Of a stretch of 64,000 nucleotides of DNA, positions 49,644-57,243 are shown piece by piece (position 1 is the stretch's first letter; each line of letters starts with the position of its first letter). Position numbers and translations under genes: made by a program. The notes under the pieces are model-generated. The model saw only the letters and a program-made list of their open reading frames with translations. It was not told where the DNA came from and made no database searches. Origin of the DNA: Arthrobacter roseus (GTDB taxonomy: Bacteria; Actinomycetota; Actinomycetes; Actinomycetales; Micrococcaceae). The stretch is taken from NCBI RefSeq assembly GCF_016907875.1, contig NZ_JAFBCU010000001.1, positions 2,728,001 to 2,792,000 of the forward strand, given 5' to 3'.

Positions 49644-50624
49644 CTACGCAACCTCTGCTTTTTGTGCCTGCTTGTCGGCGTACGCCGCCGCGGCCTCGCG
49701 GACCCAGGCACCCTCTTCGTGGGCTGAACGACGGCGTTCCATCCGCTGCGCGTTGCAGGGACCACGGCCCTTGAGCACATCCTTGAACTCGTCCCAATCC
49801 AGCGGCGAGTGCTCCCACTGCTTGGTGTCTTCGTTGAAGCTGATCTGGTCATCCGGCAGCTCGAGACCAAGTACCTTGACCTGCTCCACGAGCATGCCCA
49901 CGAAACGAGAGCGCAACTCATCGTTGGAGAAGCGCTTGATGTTCCACGCCATGGACTGCTTGGAGTTGGGCGAATCCTCATCCGGCGGGCCGAACATCAT
50001 CAGGCTCGGGGCATACCAGCGGTTGACGGCGTCCTGCGCCATGGCACGCTGTTCCGGCGTGCCGTTGGCCAGCTCCAGCAGGATTTCAAAACCCTGGCGC
50101 TGGTGGAAGGACTCTTCCTTGCAGACGCGCACCATCGCGCGGCCGTACGGGCCATAGGATGCGCGGCATAGTGGCACCTGGTTGCAGATGGCTGCGCCGT
50201 CGACCATCCAGCCGATAGCGCCCATGTCCGCCCAGGTAACCGCCGGGTAGTTGAAGATACTGGAGTAGCGCGCCTTGCCGCTGATGAGATCTTCGGTCAT
50301 CTTGTCCCGCGGCGTTCCAAGAGTTTCCGCGGCCGAGTACAGGTACAGCCCGTGGCCAGCCTCATCCTGAACCTTTGCCATCAGAATGGCCTTGCGCTTC
50401 AGGCTGGGGGCGCGGGTGATCCAGTTGGCCTCCGGCTGCATCCCGATGATCTCGGAGTGCGCATGCTGGCCGATCTGACGCACCAAGGTCTTCCGGTAGG
50501 ACTCGGGCATCCAGTCACGCGGCTCGATGCGCGAATCTTCCGCGATGATCTTGTCAAAGTAGGTCTGCCCTGCCTGCTCCTCTTCGGAGAGTACGGCGTG
50601 CAGGCCCTCATTCTGGGAAGCCAT
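49644..50624 (-). CDS. paaA: Phenylacetyl-CoA epoxidase, catalytic subunit PaaA
   Basis: 326-aa di-iron oxygenase: carboxylate/histidine ligands in [16 protein letters not shown] and [17 protein letters not shown]. With PaaB-C-E it epoxidises phenylacetyl-CoA at C1-C2. GAGG lies 8 nt before the ATG at 50624; the GTG at 50633 has no room for a ribosome site. First gene of the operon; a TetR-type operator-like site is at 50682-50703. Confidence 0.94.
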   Translation of the reverse strand: MASQNEGLHAVLSEEEQAGQTYFDKIIAEDSRIEPRDWMPESYRKTLVRQIGQHAHSEIIGMQPEANWITRAPSLKRKAILMAKVQDEAGHGLYLYSAAETLGTPRDKMTEDLISGKARYSSIFNYPAVTWADMGAIGWMVDGAAICNQVPLCRASYGPYGRAMVRVCKEESFHQRQGFEILLELANGTPEQRAMAQDAVNRWYAPSLMMFGPPDEDSPNSKQSMAWNIKRFSNDELRSRFVGMLVEQVKVLGLELPDDQISFNEDTKQWEHSPLDWDEFKDVLKGRGPCNAQRMERRRSAHEEGAWVREAAAAYADKQAQKAEVA

Positions 50625-50681
50625 GATGGTCACCTCACTGGTAATGGTCTCTTCCGCCGTGACGGCGCGGTCCAGTCCGAA

Positions 50682-50703
50682 TTACTGACCGTTCGTTCAG
50701 GAT
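50682..50703. promoter_or_regulatory. TetR-type (PaaR-like) operator candidate before paaA
   Basis: A 22-bp imperfect palindrome starting TTACTGACCG and centred near 50692 precedes the paaABCDE operon. It aligns base for base with the near-perfect palindrome at 62374-62395 before paaI (shared pattern TTAC-N2-A-N2-G-WW-C-N-TTC). PaaR of the TetR family controls paa operons in related bacteria; the regulator gene is not in the window. Confidence 0.6.
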
Positions 50704-50742
50704 ATAGGCGACCTGTGATGTGCGTCAAGACGGTGACACCAA

Positions 50743-50765
50743 TAACTAGACAGCCTGGCTAGTTA
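50743..50765. promoter_or_regulatory. Palindrome before the PadR gene
   Basis: TAACTAG (50743-50749) and CTAGTTA (50759-50765) are perfect inverted copies with a 9-bp spacer, 17 bp before the PadR GTG. A PadR-family autoregulatory site is the natural reading. Confidence 0.5.
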
Positions 50766-50781
50766 GTGAGACTATCTAGAG

Positions 50782-51126
50782 GTGAACTCTGACAATTGGC
50801 CCGGCGACTGGATGCGGGCAGCCCTTACTGTCTGCGTCCTGAAGACACTCGACGGCGGCCCCACCTACGGATACGCCATCGCCACCGACCTAGAGCGCGC
50901 CGGATTCGGCGACGTCAAAGGCGGCACTCTTTACCCCCTACTGACCCGGCTGGAGACCGCCGGACTGGTGACCACAGAATGGCGCAAAGGCGACGGCGGC
51001 CCAGGCCGCAAATACTTCACCCTCACCGAAGCCGGCCGCACCGAACTCACGGCGCAGTCCGCACGCTGGCAAGACTTCACCACCCACGTACAGCAGCATC
51101 TCTCACGCAAAGGAATCCAGCGATGA
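50782..51126 (+). CDS. PadR-family transcriptional regulator
   Basis: 114-aa winged-helix regulator: LKTLDGGPTYGYAIATDLER, the recognition helix region KGGTLYPLLTRLETAGLV and the GPGRKYFTLTEAGR wing. C-terminal helix short, as in PadR-s2 proteins. GTG start; its ribosome site is poor (AGAG abuts it), so a leaderless mRNA is possible. The last codons overlap the ATG of the HAAS-type membrane protein (ATGA). Confidence 0.88.
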   Translation: MNSDNWPGDWMRAALTVCVLKTLDGGPTYGYAIATDLERAGFGDVKGGTLYPLLTRLETAGLVTTEWRKGDGGPGRKYFTLTEAGRTELTAQSARWQDFTTHVQQHLSRKGIQR

Positions 51127-51827
51127 ACACCACAAACAGCACCAAGTGGCTCGATAGTTTCACCCTGGAATTGCGTCTCCGCGACGTCCCCGGTGTAGCC
51201 ATCGGCGACGCCGTCGCCACCGTGGAAGAGCACTGTTCCGATTCCGGGGAAGATGCTCAATCGGCCTTCGGGGATGCTCGGGAATACGCTCGGAGTCTGG
51301 ACTTGCCCGCCCGTCATCTGCGTCCGCGTGAGGCGTTGCGCCTTGCGGGATTCGGGCTCATGAGCATTACCGGCATTTCCCTGGTCCTCAGCGCGGGGCC
51401 GCGTGCTCTCGACGGGGAAGCCATTCCGGTTCTGCTCTCCGCCGTGGTGCTCCTAGCGGGATTCCTTCTGCTGTTCATCTTGGTCATGGCACGCCTCGAT
51501 TGGCTGATGCGAACGTCGTTCTGGAAGGCGAGCCTCACCGGCGGTGTGGCATTTTCCGCACTGGTCCTCCTCGCCGTTGTGCTTCATGACACTGTGCTTT
51601 GGACCGTACCGGCCCTTCCGTTGGCCATTGCGGGCCTGGCGTTGATGCTGGTCCCTCCCCTGTATGGACAGTTCTTTGACCGCAGCGCTGAGGACGGACT
51701 CATTGACCCCAGGCGAGAGGAGGGGCCGCAGCGCCGGCGCGACCGGGTGCAATATGGACTCATCAGCTGGGGTTTCCCAATCGGCGTTGTACTCTATCTG
51801 CTGCTGAAGTGGCTGATCACCCGCTAG
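51123..51827 (+). CDS. HAAS-type membrane protein paired with PadR
   Basis: 234-aa protein. The N-terminal 65 residues (WLDSFTLELRLRDVPGVAIG, a helical region with SGEDAQSAFGDAREYARSL) resemble the HAAS signalling domain that often follows PadR genes. About five helices follow (ALRLAGFGLMSITGISLVLS and on). The ATG overlaps the PadR stop; a longer frame to 50796 is out of phase with any family. Likely a membrane sensor or PadR partner; no enzymatic function seen. Confidence 0.7.
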   Translation: MNTTNSTKWLDSFTLELRLRDVPGVAIGDAVATVEEHCSDSGEDAQSAFGDAREYARSLDLPARHLRPREALRLAGFGLMSITGISLVLSAGPRALDGEAIPVLLSAVVLLAGFLLLFILVMARLDWLMRTSFWKASLTGGVAFSALVLLAVVLHDTVLWTVPALPLAIAGLALMLVPPLYGQFFDRSAEDGLIDPRREEGPQRRRDRVQYGLISWGFPIGVVLYLLLKWLITR

Positions 51828-51830
51828 GCT

Positions 51831-51929
51831 GTGCCGAATCCAGCAGGTTTGCCACTCTGAACCCGGTAATGTGCGGCGTGTCGATGCCTACACGCCGTAG
51901 CAGGCGGTGAAAGTTGCTGGATTGGGGAC
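51831..51929. repeat. 99-bp palindromic element, copy C
   Basis: Starts GTGCCGAATCCAGCAG and ends GTTGCTGGATTGGGGAC; ends pair as an imperfect inverted repeat, and GGCGTGT / ACACGCC form a central hairpin. About four-fifths identical to copy D. It follows the HAAS protein stop by 3 bp. Confidence 0.82.
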
Positions 51930-52014
51930 GGGCTCCTGCGCGACAATCCAGCTGACTACCGTCACAATGAGGTGAAGATGGCCATGTAGACCCCTTTAGA
52001 AAGGCGCGCGGGAA

Positions 52015-52635
52015 ATGAATGACATCTGGCTGATCGTCCATGCCGAGCGGCGAGCGCTTGCGAACGATCTCGAGAATTTGACGGTAGAAGAGTGGGCAAC
52101 GCAGTCGCTGTGCGCAGAGTGGGACATACACGACGTCCTTGCGCACCTCGTTGCGTCGGCGAAAACCACTCCCTGGCAGTTCATCAAGCACTTCGTCGCC
52201 GCTGGGTTCGACTTCGATAAAGCCAACGCCAAGGAAGTAGCCGACGAGCGCAGAGCCGATCCAGCCGACACTCTTGCAGAATTTCGAGCCGTCCAGGCTC
52301 GCCGATCATCGCCGCCCGCCCCCAAAGAAACGCGCCTCGTTGAGGAATTCGTCCATGGCGAAGACATCCGCCGCCCTCTCGGGATTGCTCGGGTCTATCC
52401 GCACGACGCCGTTGGTCGCGCCATTATTTCCCAAGCTCGAACCAGTGAGGCCATGGGCGGCGGCAAAGCTCGCGCATCGAACGTCAGGCTAAGTGCGACG
52501 GATACCGACTTCTCCCTGGGCAGCGGGCCCATTGTCGAAGGGTCCGCCATCTCGCTCCTACTCGCGCTCTCGGGACGTGACTCAGCACTGGCGGACCTTT
52601 CCGGGCCCGGTGTGCCATTGATTGCCGGACCCTGA
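52015..52635 (+). CDS. Maleylpyruvate-isomerase-family mycothiol-dependent enzyme
   Basis: 206-aa protein of the MDMPI/DinB-like group. LENLTVEEWATQSLCAEWDIHDVLAHLVAS near the N-terminus gives the conserved W and the metal-ligand His; RLVEEFVHGEDIRRPLGI supplies the second HGED site. Such proteins use mycothiol in isomerase or transferase reactions, which fits an actinobacterium. Substrate unknown. AAAGGCGCG lies before the ATG. It and the GNAT gene lie between 99-bp copies C and D. Confidence 0.82.
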   Translation: MNDIWLIVHAERRALANDLENLTVEEWATQSLCAEWDIHDVLAHLVASAKTTPWQFIKHFVAAGFDFDKANAKEVADERRADPADTLAEFRAVQARRSSPPAPKETRLVEEFVHGEDIRRPLGIARVYPHDAVGRAIISQARTSEAMGGGKARASNVRLSATDTDFSLGSGPIVEGSAISLLLALSGRDSALADLSGPGVPLIAGP

Positions 52636-52675
52636 TCTGCCCCGTCGACGCTAAGCGTGCCCCGCGCGCTCCCCG

Positions 52676-52743
52676 CAGAAACGTGGCGGAGGTGCAGAAA
52701 CGTTGTTGCGGAACCACGCATCTGCGCCTCCGCCACGTTTCTG
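52676..52743. terminator. Long inverted repeat between convergent genes
   Basis: Arms 52676-52697 (starting CAGAAACGTGGCGG) and 52722-52743 match over 21 of 22 bp; an inner imperfect hairpin lies at 52701-52718. It is centred between the convergent MDMPI-like and GNAT genes and suits a bidirectional terminator without U-run. A 12-bp direct repeat (CAGGATGTGCGA) follows at about 52747 and 52769. Confidence 0.7.
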
Positions 52744-52801
52744 AGGCAGGATGTGCGAGGTCTGCAACAGGATGTGCGACGTGGTCTCGGCGGGCAAGGA
52801 G

Positions 52802-53344
52802 CTACCGGATGGTCTCCGTGAGTTCCGCAGCAGTGAGCGGCCGGTCTGCGTAGACGAGCCGCACGGCGCTCGGGTCGGGGTTTCCGACGTCGGGACCACG
52901 GTGAATGAGCGTCAGGCCGATTTTCTCCGCGACCCGGGCGGACGCCACGTTGTGCTCCAGCAAGTATGCGACCACTGGCAGGTGCGGCCGGAGCCCTTTC
53001 ACCTGCCGCATGGCTTCGAGTGAAACTTCCGTTGCGTACCCTCTACCGTGCAGATCAGGGGCGAATCGATAGCCGATGTTCCAGAACGTATCCCGTGTCA
53101 CCGAGGCACCGCTGTAGCCGATGATCCGGACGTTTCCGGGTTTCCGCACGATCCACGTCCCCAGCCCGTCACGTTCCCACGCGGCCACCCAGCGCTCCAG
53201 CTGGGCATGAGACTGCTCGATGTTGGTATGACGAAGGCTCGGAAAATGGCCCCAGACCCGTGCATCGCAGCAGATAGCATAGACGCCGTCCGCATCGCTC
53301 GCGACAGGCCTGTCGCGAACAAGCCGGTTCGTAGACATTGCCAT
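52802..53344 (-). CDS. GNAT-family N-acetyltransferase
   Basis: 180-aa acetyltransferase of the RimJ/RimL-like group: WVAAWERDGLGTWIVRKPGN, IIGYSGASV, acetyl-CoA loop FAPDLHGRGYATEVSLEAMR and NVASARVAEKIGLTLIHRG. Substrate unknown. AAGGAG lies 6 nt before the ATG at 53344; the longer frame to 53563 crosses the 99-bp copy D and is rejected. Confidence 0.87.
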   Translation of the reverse strand: MAMSTNRLVRDRPVASDADGVYAICCDARVWGHFPSLRHTNIEQSHAQLERWVAAWERDGLGTWIVRKPGNVRIIGYSGASVTRDTFWNIGYRFAPDLHGRGYATEVSLEAMRQVKGLRPHLPVVAYLLEHNVASARVAEKIGLTLIHRGPDVGNPDPSAVRLVYADRPLTAAELTETIR

Positions 53345-53376
53345 ACGGAACTCCTTATAGGGCGCGACAGCAGGCC

Positions 53377-53475
53377 GTGCCGGATCCAGCAGCTTTGCCA
53401 CTGCGAACCCGGTAATGGACGGCGTGTTGCGGTCGACACGCCGTAGCGGCCGATGAAACCTGCTGGATTGGGGAC
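53377..53475. repeat. 99-bp palindromic element, copy D
   Basis: Starts GTGCCGGATCCAGCAG and ends CTGCTGGATTGGGGAC. Central CGGCGTGT / ACACGCCG pair perfectly over 8 bp. It lies between the GNAT gene and the ABC binding-protein stop and, with copy C, brackets two accessory genes. Confidence 0.82.
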
Positions 53476-53489
53476 AGCGGCAACAAAAG

Positions 53490-54485
53490 CTACGGCTCCG
53501 AAATGAACCCCTGTTCCACCATGAAGTCAAAGGCGACGTCGGCCGGTTCCCTGCCCTCCACATCCACCTGCAGATTCAATTGCTGGAGGACGTCATTGGT
53601 CAGGGTCGGAGATATCATCGCGAACACGTCATCCAAACGCGGATGCTCTTCCAACGTCTCCGTGTAGAACACAGGAGCCGCGTTGTAGGCGGGGAAGAAC
53701 TCTTTATCATCTTCGAGCACAGTCAGATCAAGCGCCTTGATCCGCCCATCAGTGGCGAAGACCTCGCCGAAGTTGCAGGCCCCACTTGCGGTGGCGGCAT
53801 AAACCGCGCCAGTGTCATAGATGCCAATGTTCGAATCCGGCACACCCGTGGGGCTCCCCCGCTCCATGCCGTAGTGAGCAAGCATGGGGTTCAGACCGTC
53901 GGGGCGGGAGTTGAACTCAGGCTCCACGCAGAACGTCCGTTCCGCCACTGGCAGTTCCGCGATCTCGGAGATAGTGCTGATGCCACCGAGCTTGGCGACG
54001 GCCTCACTGCGGGCCGCCAGCGCATAGGTATTGTTCAACGGCGCGGGCTCACCCCAGGTGAGTCCTCTCTTCAAATCCGCTTCGTATACAGCCTCATACT
54101 GCTTCTGTGGATCGGGGATTCCTACTGTCTTCCCCAGGTAGGTCAGCCACGCCGTGCCGGTGTATTCCCAGGTGACGTCGGCCTGACCCGCAAGCATCAG
54201 TTCACGCACCGGTTGGCTTCCTGGCACGTTGGACAAATCGGTGACATCGAAACCGGCGGCCTGAGCAGCCAGCGCAGAAATCTTACCCAGGATCAGTTGT
54301 TCCGTGTAGTTCTTCGACGTCACGGTCAATGGGGCACCGTCGGCGATGACGGGGATCGACCCCGGTCCAGCCTGGGGTACAAAGGAAGTTGCCGGTTGCA
54401 GGCCACAACCAGTAGCGAGCAGGCTGGCCGATAGTACGACGGCGGCGACCGCGGTTCGGCGGACCCGGCTGGTTAACGTTTTCAT
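53490..54485 (-). CDS. Betaine/choline-type ABC transporter, binding lipoprotein
   Basis: 331-aa lipoprotein: signal peptide with lipobox LATGC near residue 27, then an OpuAC/OpuCC-type solute-binding domain (VTSKNYTEQLILGKISALAA, DLSNVPGSQPVRELMLAGQA, WEYTGTAWLTYLG). This family binds glycine betaine, carnitine or choline through aromatic residues. Last gene of the four-gene importer operon (permease, ATPase, permease, binding protein). Confidence 0.9.
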   Translation of the reverse strand: MKTLTSRVRRTAVAAVVLSASLLATGCGLQPATSFVPQAGPGSIPVIADGAPLTVTSKNYTEQLILGKISALAAQAAGFDVTDLSNVPGSQPVRELMLAGQADVTWEYTGTAWLTYLGKTVGIPDPQKQYEAVYEADLKRGLTWGEPAPLNNTYALAARSEAVAKLGGISTISEIAELPVAERTFCVEPEFNSRPDGLNPMLAHYGMERGSPTGVPDSNIGIYDTGAVYAATASGACNFGEVFATDGRIKALDLTVLEDDKEFFPAYNAAPVFYTETLEEHPRLDDVFAMISPTLTNDVLQQLNLQVDVEGREPADVAFDFMVEQGFISEP

Positions 54486-54502
54486 CCTGTTGCTCCTCGC
54501 AT

Positions 54503-55291
54503 TCAGAGTCCCTTCGGCCGCGCTAGGTGCTCCACCACACGCCCAATCCAGTCAACCAGCAGTGCCAGCAACGCCACCAGGATCGAACCGGCAACCAACA
54601 CGTTAACCAAACTCAGGTTGACGCCGGTGATGATGAGAATGCCTAATCCACCCCCGTTGATGAACGTGGCGAGGGCCGCCGTTCCCACCAACAGCACCAG
54701 AGCCGTGCGGACTCCGGCCAGCATCACTGGAACGGCAAGTGGCAGTTCCACCCTGAACAGCACGGCAGCCGCGCTCATGCCCATCCCGCGTCCGGCCTCT
54801 ACCAGCCGGGCATCCACCTGGCTGATGCCCACCATGGTGTTGCGCAGTACCGGCAGCACCGCATAGAGAACCAGTGACGTCACGGCCGCGGGAAATCCGA
54901 ATCCCACCCAGAATGCCAGCAGCACTACCAGCCCGATCGCCGGAGCGGCCTGGCCTACATTGGCCAGAGCCAGTACAGGGCCGGTGAATTTTCGCAGCGG
55001 TCCGCGAGTCAACAAAATTCCTAGCGGAATAGCGACCAACAGAACGATGACGGCCGATAGCCCCGTCAGGGCAAGGTGCTCCACTGTGTAACCCCACAGC
55101 GCGCCGGGGCTCAGCGTTGTCAATTCAACGTCGGAGAGGTCAGCGTTGAGCAGCCAGATCACCAGGACCGCGAAGGCAGCAAGGATCCCCCCCAGCTGAA
55201 AAATCAGTGGACGCCACGATGGACCGGCGACGCCGGTCGCCCGAGAAGGCGTATCCGTCGAAGGAGTGTCTGTGGCCGTGGCGTTACTCAT
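54503..55291 (-). CDS. Betaine/choline-type ABC transporter, permease
   Basis: 262-aa permease of the ProW/OpuCB group: TM core with GLVVLLAFWVGFGFPAAVTS, EAA loop EAGRGMGMSAAAVLFRVELP and GLGILIITGVNLSLVNVLVA. The ATG at 55291 overlaps the ATPase stop by 8 bp. A Ser/Thr-rich N-terminal tail precedes helix 1. Confidence 0.9.
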   Translation of the reverse strand: MSNATATDTPSTDTPSRATGVAGPSWRPLIFQLGGILAAFAVLVIWLLNADLSDVELTTLSPGALWGYTVEHLALTGLSAVIVLLVAIPLGILLTRGPLRKFTGPVLALANVGQAAPAIGLVVLLAFWVGFGFPAAVTSLVLYAVLPVLRNTMVGISQVDARLVEAGRGMGMSAAAVLFRVELPLAVPVMLAGVRTALVLLVGTAALATFINGGGLGILIITGVNLSLVNVLVAGSILVALLALLVDWIGRVVEHLARPKGL

Positions 55292-56528
55292 GCACACCCT
55301 CTTCCGCGGCTTCGACCGCCTGCAGCGTCGCCGTGTTCACACCCACCGGCTTCCCGTCGGAATGCGCCGTCGTCGCATGCTGCTGCGCCCGGGTGATCGC
55401 ATCCATGACGGTCTCGACATCAATAACTCCGATAAACGCATCATGCCGGCCCGTCACCAGCGCAGCACCCGTGCTGGACACCAGCATGGTATCCAGCGCA
55501 TCGTTCAGTGTGGCCCGGTCCCCCACCAACGGCAGCCGGACATCGACGTCGTCGCTCACTCGCTCCAGCCGGGACAGTTGCCGTCTGGTGAGCCACTGAA
55601 TCGGCCTGTTCCGGGAATTCACGATCACCGCGTGGTCATGCCTTGCGCCATCGAGCCGCGACAAGACATCGCTGCCCAGGTCACCGGGATTGGCTATGAC
55701 GGCATCACTCAGGTCCACCTCGTTGACCCGCGTCAGCGTGAGCTGTTTCAGCCCTGCGCCTGCGCCAATGAAGCTCTCCACAAAATCATTCGCGGGGTTC
55801 GCGAGGATACGTTCAGGGGTGTCATACTGCACCAGCTGCGCACCGTCAGAGAAAATAGCGATCCAGTCGCCCAGCTTCACGGCCTCATCGAAATCGTGGG
55901 TAACGCAGACTATGGTCTTCTGCAGCTCGTCCTGGATGTTGAGCAGCTCATCCTGGAGTCGCTGCCGGGTGATGGGATCGACGGCGCCAAACGGCTCGTC
56001 CATGAGCAGCACCGGAGGATCAGCAGCAAGCGCCCGAGCGACTCCCACACGCTGCTGCTGGCCGCCCGAAAGTTCCTTCGGGTACCTATCGCGGTAGGTA
56101 CCCGGGTCAAGCGAAACCAGCTCCAGCAATTCATCTACGCGGGCCGCGACCTTCTCTTTGCTCCAGCCGAGCATCTTCGGAACGATGCCGATGTTCGTCG
56201 CGACGGTCATATGAGGAAAAAGCCCGCCAGCTTGAATGACGTAGCCGATACGACGCCGGAGGGCATCACCGTTCATATCGGTGACGTCGTCGTCGTCGAG
56301 CACAATGCGCCCCTCGGTGGGCTCGATGAGACGGTTGATCATCTTCAGCGTGGTGGTCTTTCCGCAGCCCGAGGGGCCAACCAACATAACGATTTTACCG
56401 GCGGGGATCTCCAGGGTGAGGCCGTCCACCGCCGCCTTCGCCTGTCCGGGGTAATGCTTGGTGACCTTGTCCAACAAGATGCTGGCACCCGTGATCGTCA
56501 CGTTATTGGTTACAGGGGATTCAGACAC
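55284..56528 (-). CDS. Betaine/choline-type ABC transporter, ATPase with CBS domains
   Basis: 414-aa OpuCA/ProV-type ATPase. Walker A GPSGCGKTT, Q-loop YVIQAGGLFPHMTV, signature LSGGQQQRV, Walker B VLLMDEPFGAVD. The C-terminal 150 residues are a CBS pair (VSDDVDVRLPLVGDRATLNDA and FIGVIDVETVMDAI), which in OpuA-type importers senses ionic strength or nucleotides and gates transport. GTG start at 56528 with GAGG 5 nt upstream; the longer frame runs into the upstream permease. Confidence 0.92.
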   Translation of the reverse strand: MSESPVTNNVTITGASILLDKVTKHYPGQAKAAVDGLTLEIPAGKIVMLVGPSGCGKTTTLKMINRLIEPTEGRIVLDDDDVTDMNGDALRRRIGYVIQAGGLFPHMTVATNIGIVPKMLGWSKEKVAARVDELLELVSLDPGTYRDRYPKELSGGQQQRVGVARALAADPPVLLMDEPFGAVDPITRQRLQDELLNIQDELQKTIVCVTHDFDEAVKLGDWIAIFSDGAQLVQYDTPERILANPANDFVESFIGAGAGLKQLTLTRVNEVDLSDAVIANPGDLGSDVLSRLDGARHDHAVIVNSRNRPIQWLTRRQLSRLERVSDDVDVRLPLVGDRATLNDALDTMLVSSTGAALVTGRHDAFIGVIDVETVMDAITRAQQHATTAHSDGKPVGVNTATLQAVEAAEEGVHE

Positions 56529-57162
56529 GGATACCTCGCGAGGTTGTGATGCGGCCAAGGCCAATGAGCAGGAGATCAAGGAAGAGGGCCAGAACAATGA
56601 CGGTGATGACGCCGGTCGCTACTGATTCAAGCGAGTTGGCGCCGCCGAGCCGCGAAAGGCCGGAGAATATCAAGCCGCCGAGTCCCGGACCGAGCGCGTA
56701 CGCCGTAATGGCCGCGATACCCATGACCATCTGCGCAGAGACCCGAATTCCGGCGAGAATCACCGGCCACGCCATGGGCAGCTCCACTCGAAGGAGCGTT
56801 CGGAACCGGCTCATGCCGATACCGCGGGCGGATTCCACCACGGAAGCGTCAATGCCAGTAAGTCCCACCACGGCATTGCGCAGAATCGGCAGGGCCGCGA
56901 AGAACGTCACCACAATGACGGCTGGCGTCACGCCGAAGCCGAACGGCGCTATCAGCAGACCGATCAACGCGAAGGAAGGGATGGTCAGTCCAATGGCGGA
57001 GACGCTGTTGGCCAGCGACGTCAGCGCGCCGCTGCGGTAGACCAGGGCCGCGAGCCCGACGGCGATGACGGTAGCGAGAAGGAGACATTGGACAACCAGG
57101 CTGAAATGCTGCCAGCTGGAGAACAGGATCTGTTGAAACCTGTCACCAAAGAAATCCAACAC
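56521..57162 (-). CDS. Betaine/choline-type ABC transporter, permease
   Basis: 213-aa permease, first gene of the operon. Hydrophobic core with GLTIPSFALIGLLIAPFGFG, EAA-like loop ESARGIGMSRFRTLLRVELP, and GLGGLIFSGLSRL. GTG start with GAGGG 7 nt upstream. Overlaps the ATPase start by 8 bp. Confidence 0.9.
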   Translation of the reverse strand: MLDFFGDRFQQILFSSWQHFSLVVQCLLLATVIAVGLAALVYRSGALTSLANSVSAIGLTIPSFALIGLLIAPFGFGVTPAVIVVTFFAALPILRNAVVGLTGIDASVVESARGIGMSRFRTLLRVELPMAWPVILAGIRVSAQMVMGIAAITAYALGPGLGGLIFSGLSRLGGANSLESVATGVITVIVLALFLDLLLIGLGRITTSRGIRV

Positions 57163-57243
57163 CTATTGACCCTCTTCACCTCGGTTACGTTTCCGCGGGC
57201 ACCAAAGCCCTCGCCAGCCTAACATTTACCCCGTTACTGCACC

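Noticed and set aside
51930-52014. AATCCAGC after copy C as a fifth 99-bp element
   Set aside because: Only 8 bp match (near 51945); no right end, no 99-bp spacing and no central hairpin.
52747-52780. Direct repeat that could suggest a CRISPR array
   Set aside because: Only two short copies of 12 bp, no spacer series and no cas genes.
53345-53563. N-terminal extension of the GNAT protein
   Set aside because: It crosses the 99-bp element D and the end of the betaine binding-protein gene; a strong ribosome site supports the start at 53344.
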